Below, in pieces: positions 21,889 through 25,574 of a stretch of DNA of 25,574 bases (within the stretch, counting starts at the first letter, position 1; the number at the start of each line of letters is the position of its first letter). The DNA lies in the NCBI GenBank assembly GCA_964643965.1, contig CAZXVH010000079.1, positions 1 through 25,574 on the forward strand, given 5' to 3'. Source of the DNA: GCA-2746795 sp964643965. Lineage in GTDB: Bacteria; Chloroflexota; Anaerolineae; Promineifilales; Promineifilaceae. The translations under genes and the position numbers were made by a program. The notes beneath the pieces were generated by a model. The model was not told where the DNA came from and did no database searches. It saw nothing but the letters and a program-made list of their open reading frames with translations.

Positions 21889-22440
21889 ATGATTCTCTCC
21901 ATGTTAAAGAACCGGTTTGAATGGACGATTTGGATTGTGGTAGCGGCCCTGTTGGGTGGCGCCTGGATTTTGCTCTCCAAGGAAGAGGTTAAGAAACCGA
22001 GTCTGGCCTTGACGGAAGCGCCTCTTGTGGGCCATTTAGCGCCGGATTTCACCTTGCAAACGGCCGTTGGCGAGAGCTATACCTTGAGCGAATTTCGGGG
22101 GCAGCCGGTGGCGCTGAATTTCTGGGCCAGTTGGTGCGGTCCCTGCCGCGTGGAGATGCCCTTTTTTGAGCGCACACAGATGAAATATAACGGTCAGGCG
22201 GCCGTTATTGGCGTCAATCAAGGGGAGCCAGCTGACGTCGTGCGGGATTTTGGGATACGACAAGGCATTAGCTATCCATTGCTGGTGGATGCAGATAACC
22301 GCGTCAATCTCGACTATAAAGTCTTCAATCTGCCTACCACTATCTTCATCGACGCGGATGGCGTGGTGCGAGAAGTGATCATTGGGGTTGTCAATCAGGC
22401 CGTTTTAGAAGATCGCATTGAGGGGATGATGAAGGAGTAG
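21889..22440 (+). CDS. Membrane-anchored TlpA/ResA-like thioredoxin
   Basis: The 183-residue thiol-disulfide oxidoreductase is held outside the membrane by an N-terminal helix (about residues 9-30, WTIWIVVAALLGGAWILL). Its thioredoxin fold follows: GHLAPDFTLQTAVGESYTLS, FWASWCGPCRVEMPFF with active-site cysteines C83 and C86, and LPTTIFIDADG carrying the cis-proline. The AhpC/TSA-type lead-in and the WCGPC site are those of TlpA, ResA and CcmG. It likely keeps extracytoplasmic cysteines reduced, for example in cytochrome c maturation or in substrate lipoproteins. No cytochrome or Ccm genes are nearby. Starts at ATG 21889 or ATG 21901 are both possible, and neither has a clear Shine-Dalgarno. 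lgt follows after 58 nt. Confidence 0.9.
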   Translation: MILSMLKNRFEWTIWIVVAALLGGAWILLSKEEVKKPSLALTEAPLVGHLAPDFTLQTAVGESYTLSEFRGQPVALNFWASWCGPCRVEMPFFERTQMKYNGQAAVIGVNQGEPADVVRDFGIRQGISYPLLVDADNRVNLDYKVFNLPTTIFIDADGVVREVIIGVVNQAVLEDRIEGMMKE

Positions 22441-22498
22441 CAGGGTAGCATGGCGGCAATTCCTCTTGCTCCCCCTCATTCCTCTCGCTTTGAAAATT

Positions 22499-23236
22499 AT
22501 GTTTCCGACTATCCACATTGGCCCCTTTGTATTTCCCACCGCTGGCATTGTTTATTTGCTGGGGATTTACGCTGCTCTGACGCTGGTTGAACGGGCGGCC
22601 AAACGATTGGCTTTAAACGTGGAGGCCACCTACGGCCTGGCGGTTGTGGCGCTTGTGACCGGGGTGGTGGCAGCGCGATTAGCTTTTGTGGCTGAGTATT
22701 GGGCTTCGTTTAGCCAGAACTTACTCAGTATCATCTGGCCGTTGACCAGTGGTTACACTGTGGCGGCTGGCCTGTTTTTGGGAGCAGCGGCGGCGTTTTT
22801 TTACGGCCGTTATAAGCAGCTCCCTCTCTGGCCCACCCTGGATGCCTTAATGCCTGGTTTGTTAACGGCCGTTATCACCATCAGCCTGGCTGATTTTCTG
22901 GCGGGACCAGGCTATGGTACGCTAACCAGTGTGCCTTGGGGGATGTCGGTTTTTGGCATTCGTCGTCATCCGGTTCAACTGTATGAAATTGTGTTGGGCG
23001 TGGCGGCGCTGGGGGTATGGTGGCTGGCGGTGAAACGGCAAGCGCCAGCAGGGCAACCCTTTTTACTGGCGTTGGCGCTCTACAGCGCCGGACGGCTCTT
23101 CCTGGATGCGTATCGTGACAATGCCTGGCTGACGGCCGATGGCTACCACATTTTGCAAATCATGGCGCTGGTTGTGTTAGTGGGCTGTTTGGTGTTGTTA
23201 GGGAGGGGGGAAACGGCCGTTATCCTCGAAGAGTAA
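22499..23236 (+). CDS. lgt: Prolipoprotein diacylglyceryl transferase-like membrane protein (divergent Lgt)
   Basis: Lgt moves a diacylglyceryl group from phosphatidylglycerol to the lipobox cysteine of preprolipoproteins. This 245-residue protein has about seven membrane helices, an N terminus typical of the family (FPTIHIGPFVFPTAGIVYLLGI) and the strong RHPVQLYE motif with H157. It also has PWGMSVFG before that motif and GRLFLDAYRDNAW in the last third, matching the conserved C-terminal arginine region. The central Lgt signature GRxGNFxNxExxG is replaced by ISLADFLAGPGYG near residues 128-140, so the essential arginine of the classical enzyme is a serine here. Either this is a divergent active form or a relative with another substrate. 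ATG 22499 fits the family start. It ends with an ACGGCCGT copy (ETAV). Confidence 0.8.
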   Translation: MFPTIHIGPFVFPTAGIVYLLGIYAALTLVERAAKRLALNVEATYGLAVVALVTGVVAARLAFVAEYWASFSQNLLSIIWPLTSGYTVAAGLFLGAAAAFFYGRYKQLPLWPTLDALMPGLLTAVITISLADFLAGPGYGTLTSVPWGMSVFGIRRHPVQLYEIVLGVAALGVWWLAVKRQAPAGQPFLLALALYSAGRLFLDAYRDNAWLTADGYHILQIMALVVLVGCLVLLGRGETAVILEE

Positions 23237-23381
23237 ACGAACGCACTAAAATGTACTCGCTCAGGAGAAACAACGCATCAGCCGCGTTTTGCAATACACG
23301 CCACTGGATGGGAGTTCTGTGTGTCCCATGCGCCGTCTGGGGATAAACACCAAAAGTAATGATTTCATCAGGCCTTGCCAT
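23220..23381 (-). pseudogene. DUF6273-like gene fragment
   Basis: The minus-strand frame reads MARPDEIITFGVYPQTAHG, then TPIQWRVLQNAADALFLLSE. This resembles the start of DUF6273 domains (ITFGxYPQ...PIEWxVL...LLLSxY). It stops after 53 residues where the normal domain would go on for over 100 more, and its 3' end runs into the lgt 3' end. I read it as a truncated remnant. The frame remains open upstream to 23465, without recognisable content. The match is from memory and moderate. Confidence 0.45.
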
Positions 23382-23465
23382 ACTTGCGTTCTTTTTGCTT
23401 GTATTCATTGTAGATTTTCCTATTTTGGGGAAGCTAAATCTGTTTAATACTGTGCCGTTCCCCAT

Positions 23466-23738
23466 CCACTACATTTGCTTCACATACAACAAAGAGAAAT
23501 TCACACCCCAGTGACCGGTAGCTTTATGTAGCTGAAGCTGAACTAGATGAAGAATTGGTGATCCCAACCAGTCAAAAGATAGCGGTAGAACCGGGAACCG
23601 GGGGTTAATCAAATACAGCTTATCCATGTCTTTGACCCCTATCGCTCTATACTGAATGGTGAAGTTCACGCCTCTTTTGTATTTGGCTCTGCTCGCCTGG
23701 CAATAGATACCACAGATTGACCGTCTGAAAAGCTAAAC
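23466..23738. other. Gap without a recognised gene
   Basis: This stretch is more AT-rich than the centre of the window. A 66-codon minus-strand frame (23469-23669) lacks a ribosome-binding site and matches nothing I know. No RNA gene or terminator with a T-run is visible. Confidence 0.4.
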
Positions 23739-23793
23739 TGTGACACAACTGTAACATACTTGTGACATGGTTGTTACATTCATGCGCTACACT
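23739..23793 (+). promoter_or_regulatory. Four TGTNACA direct repeats at 11-bp spacing over a promoter
   Basis: TGTGACA (23739), TGTAACA (23750), TGTGACA (23761) and TGTTACA (23772) are spaced exactly 11 bp apart, so all lie on one face of the helix. This is the typical arrangement of OmpR/PhoB-family binding sites. A -10-like TACACT (23788-23793) follows 9 bp after the last heptamer, so the array would occupy the -35 region, as at activated Pho-type promoters. The operon downstream encodes an OmpR-type regulator. Confidence 0.65.
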
Positions 23794-23843
23794 TTCTTCG
23801 ATTTAGTTACAACAGAAATAAATCGAATTTAGGAGAATAATAA

Positions 23844-24407
23844 ATGTTCTTTGCGCTGATGATAATTGTTTCAATCGTTACCTCGTTGGTCTTTATTCTC
23901 AACAAAACAGGCAAAGATAACGCCTTATTTAGAATAGTTGGCGGGTTATGCTTGCTCTTTTCCTGGGTGTTGATTGTGATGTGGTTTACGGTATTGATAG
24001 AAAGCTGGCAGTTCGCCTTAAACACGCCTATGGCAAATAATGATTTAGTTCCTGCCTGGGGACGTATGCTGCAAAGCTTATTGCATAGGGTTGTGTTTCT
24101 CTTTCCTATTACCCGTCTTACCTTGGGGATTTTGTACGCGCTGCCCATTGTCTCAATTCCGGTGTTGTTGATAGCGGCGCAACCGACACAACTGACAGCA
24201 ATTGCCGCTTTTTCGGCCGTGATAAATATGCTGTTCTTTTGGGTATCATTTCTTTGGATGTTGGTAACTGCCGCTCAGGGATTTTCCTTTACTTTTGAAA
24301 AAGTCCTGAGCGAAGGCATTGTTTTCCTACCGGCTTATGCGTTTTTACTGTACGGGTTGGTTAGACAACGGCCGTTTGCCACCAGACCATCCGTACAAAT
24401 TAGCTAA
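23844..24407 (+). CDS. Membrane protein of unknown function
   Basis: The 187-residue protein has about five hydrophobic helices, near residues 1-18, 28-52, 83-110, 110-150 and 155-172. A polar loop (ESWQFALNTPMANNDLVPA) lies between the second and third. No family is recognised. TTAGGAGAAT supplies a good ribosome-binding site 8 nt before ATG. It is first in an operon with an anchored extracytoplasmic protein and an OmpR-type regulator, under the 11-bp repeat promoter. It could be a sensor component or a regulated target. Codon and base use are more AT-rich than in the centre of the window, and it carries only one ACGGCCGT copy, near its end. Confidence 0.7.
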   Translation: MFFALMIIVSIVTSLVFILNKTGKDNALFRIVGGLCLLFSWVLIVMWFTVLIESWQFALNTPMANNDLVPAWGRMLQSLLHRVVFLFPITRLTLGILYALPIVSIPVLLIAAQPTQLTAIAAFSAVINMLFFWVSFLWMLVTAAQGFSFTFEKVLSEGIVFLPAYAFLLYGLVRQRPFATRPSVQIS

Positions 24408-24432
24408 GCGACCCGCTAGAAGGAGCATAATT

Positions 24433-24975
24433 ATGTCAACATCAAAAACTAAAGTAACCAGTGCAAAATTGAAATCAGTAAAAATTGTCGCCCTCATTTC
24501 TGTGTCTGTATTCTTGCTGATTTTCGCCTTTATTTGGGGACAAAGAAGCCAAAATCCGCTATGTCAGTCCCCCCTTCTCCTGGGTTTGCCGCGCACTCAT
24601 AATCAACCAGAACTGATTGCCCAAAGGATTATCTCCGACCTGGGCGGACTACCTAAAACAGATATGGACATTTACGAAGCCATGAAATTAGTGGAATTGG
24701 AAGCTCCCTTACCAATTTACCCTGTTCAAGAGTGGCAAATTCTCGCTTCCTCAGCAATCAATCCAGCTAAAAGTGGAGCAACACACTCATCTACTTTGCA
24801 CACTCTTTTCGATAATGAACCTGTGTATCATCACAATTCTACGATACAGGTGACCTATGCTGATGGTGACAAAGCCATGCTACAATGGTCATCCTGGAGC
24901 TATGGTTTTGTGGCCTGTCCCTTTCTTGTTTCTATGGGCAGTGGCCCACCCGGAACGTTAGAATTATTACCTTAA
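24433..24975 (+). CDS. Membrane-anchored extracytoplasmic protein, unknown
   Basis: This is a 180-residue protein. A basic N terminus (SKTKVTSAKLKSVK) and one membrane helix at about 17-37 (IVALISVSVFLLIFAFIWG) are followed by about 140 polar residues outside the membrane. These include PELIAQRIISDLGGLPKTDM, HTLFDNEPVYHHNS and a strand pair TIQVTYADGDKAMLQWSSWS. There are two cysteines, in NPLCQSP and VACPFL, that might form a disulfide. No family is recognised. The frame is open from 24319, but AGAAGGAGC at 24418-24426 fixes the start at 24433. The gene follows the upstream membrane gene by 25 nt and precedes the response regulator by 18 nt, so the three are one operon. Confidence 0.7.
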   Translation: MSTSKTKVTSAKLKSVKIVALISVSVFLLIFAFIWGQRSQNPLCQSPLLLGLPRTHNQPELIAQRIISDLGGLPKTDMDIYEAMKLVELEAPLPIYPVQEWQILASSAINPAKSGATHSSTLHTLFDNEPVYHHNSTIQVTYADGDKAMLQWSSWSYGFVACPFLVSMGSGPPGTLELLP

Positions 24976-24993
24976 ATTATTCGGAGAACATTT

Positions 24994-25574
24994 GTGCCGC
25001 AACAAATTTTAATCGTAGACGATGAACCTACCATCACCTCAGCCTTGAATTACTACTTTGTTCAAGCTGGCTATCAAACGATTCTGGCCCATACCGGCCA
25101 TGAGGCGTTGGAAAAAATCGTGCTTCATCCCGATTTGGTCGTGTTAGACATCATGTTGCCCGATATAGATGGCTACCAAATTTGCCAACATATCCGTGAA
25201 CAGGCGCACTACACACCCATTTTAATGCTGACGGCCAAAGATACCGTGCCAGAAAAAGTGATGGGTCTTGATTTGGGCGCGGATGCGTATTTGACCAAAC
25301 CGTATAATCCGCAAGAGTTGCTGGCTCAGGTGCGAGCCTTGTTACGCCTTGTCGTCCAGAAGGGGCGTGCTCAGTTGGTTTGCGGTTCAATCGAACTTTC
25401 GCTTGATGAGAAAATTGTGCGCCGCAATGGTGATGAAATCGCCTTAACGACCACAGAATTTGAACTATTATTTTTTCTGATGCAACATCAAGGGCAGGTA
25501 TTTGGACGGGAAACGTTATTGCGCACCATTTGGGGAGATGAAGGAGATAATGTCAATACACGCACGACGGATAC
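24994..25574 (+). CDS. OmpR/PhoB-family response regulator (partial, runs off right edge)
   Basis: The visible 193 residues hold a receiver domain (about 4-115) and most of a winged-helix DNA-binding domain. The receiver has the acidic pair in ILIVDDEPTI, phospho-acceptor D52 in VVLDIMLPDIDG, T/S in MLTAKD and the lysine in YLTKPYNPQEL. The winged helix starts near residue 125 and shows LTTTEFELLFFLMQHQGQVF, GRETLLRTIWG and the beginning of the recognition helix (NVNTRTTD). It starts with GTG at 24994, with GGAG 8 nt upstream. A cognate histidine kinase usually follows and would lie right of the window. As an OmpR-type protein it is the natural candidate to bind the TGTNACA array upstream of its own operon. 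Confidence 0.93.
   Translation, partial: MPQQILIVDDEPTITSALNYYFVQAGYQTILAHTGHEALEKIVLHPDLVVLDIMLPDIDGYQICQHIREQAHYTPILMLTAKDTVPEKVMGLDLGADAYLTKPYNPQELLAQVRALLRLVVQKGRAQLVCGSIELSLDEKIVRRNGDEIALTTTEFELLFFLMQHQGQVFGRETLLRTIWGDEGDNVNTRTTD

Larger units (their letters stand above)
2424..24375. repeat. Dispersed iterated palindrome ACGGCCGT (about 26 copies)
   Basis: The self-complementary octamer ACGGCCGT, mostly as AACGGCCGTT, occurs about 26 times between 2424 and 24375 by eye. Examples start at 2424, 14230 and 24368. Random sequence of this composition would give about one. Copies fall in all frames (TAV, NGR and RP readings) and in a gap hairpin. None lies in the left-hand methyltransferase gene. 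Confidence 0.85.

Noticed and set aside
23469..23669. 66-residue minus-strand frame
   Set aside because: No ribosome-binding site, no recognised family, composition like non-coding DNA.

Overview
The window reads as a piece of a Chloroflexota chromosome, probably a relative of the Anaerolineae. That placement is inference. It rests on the Thr/Pro-rich surface linkers, the DUF6754-like membrane protein beside a GlmL/MutL-like ATPase, and PspA, L9, RodZ, RimO, TlpA and Lgt genes of a monoderm-like flavour. Most of it is moderately GC-rich. The two ends (about 1-1830 and 23300-25574) are visibly more AT-rich. The octamer ACGGCCGT, usually inside AACGGCCGTT, occurs about 26 times by my eye count, in all reading frames and in gaps. 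It behaves like a genome-wide highly iterated palindrome.

Layout. (1) 32-1828: an AT-rich, probably acquired DNA methyltransferase with a degenerate methyltransferase-like N-terminal half and a homing-endonuclease-associated repeat at its C terminus. (2) 1862-4525, minus strand: an XPB/Ssl2-like helicase-associated domain protein and a diacylglycerol-kinase-family lipid kinase. (3) 4651-14260: an eight-gene block starting at a good promoter with an embedded palindrome. It holds a short membrane protein, a DUF6754-like membrane protein, two polytopic membrane proteins, a 1169-residue zinc-ribbon protein with about 20 (D/L)PDWL-type repeats, a GlmL/MutL-family ASKHA ATPase, an unassigned beta-rich protein and an LPDTG surface protein. 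Overlapping stop/start codons join several of these genes, and the block ends at a hairpin made from two copies of the iterated palindrome. It is the best candidate here for an undescribed system.

(4) 14384-16687: a tandem receiver/histidine-kinase protein whose second kinase half is degenerate. (5) 16895-18634: PspA/IM30 and a membrane/coiled-coil protein, separated by strong palindromes. (6) 18725-23236: rplI with a textbook terminator, a RodZ-like protein, rimO, a membrane-anchored TlpA-like thioredoxin and an Lgt-like transferase. (7) 23220-25574: a DUF6273-like gene remnant, then a promoter region with four TGTNACA sites at exact 11-bp spacing. These precede two small membrane or exported proteins and an OmpR-type response regulator that runs off the right edge.

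How the parts fit together. The 4.7-14 kb block looks like a membrane-anchored assembly: a cytosolic zinc-ribbon and disordered docking platform, an ASKHA ATPase and several membrane partners. PspA, RodZ, the lipid kinase and Lgt are all envelope-related, so much of the window concerns the cell envelope. The right-hand operon looks like a locally autoregulated two-component locus.
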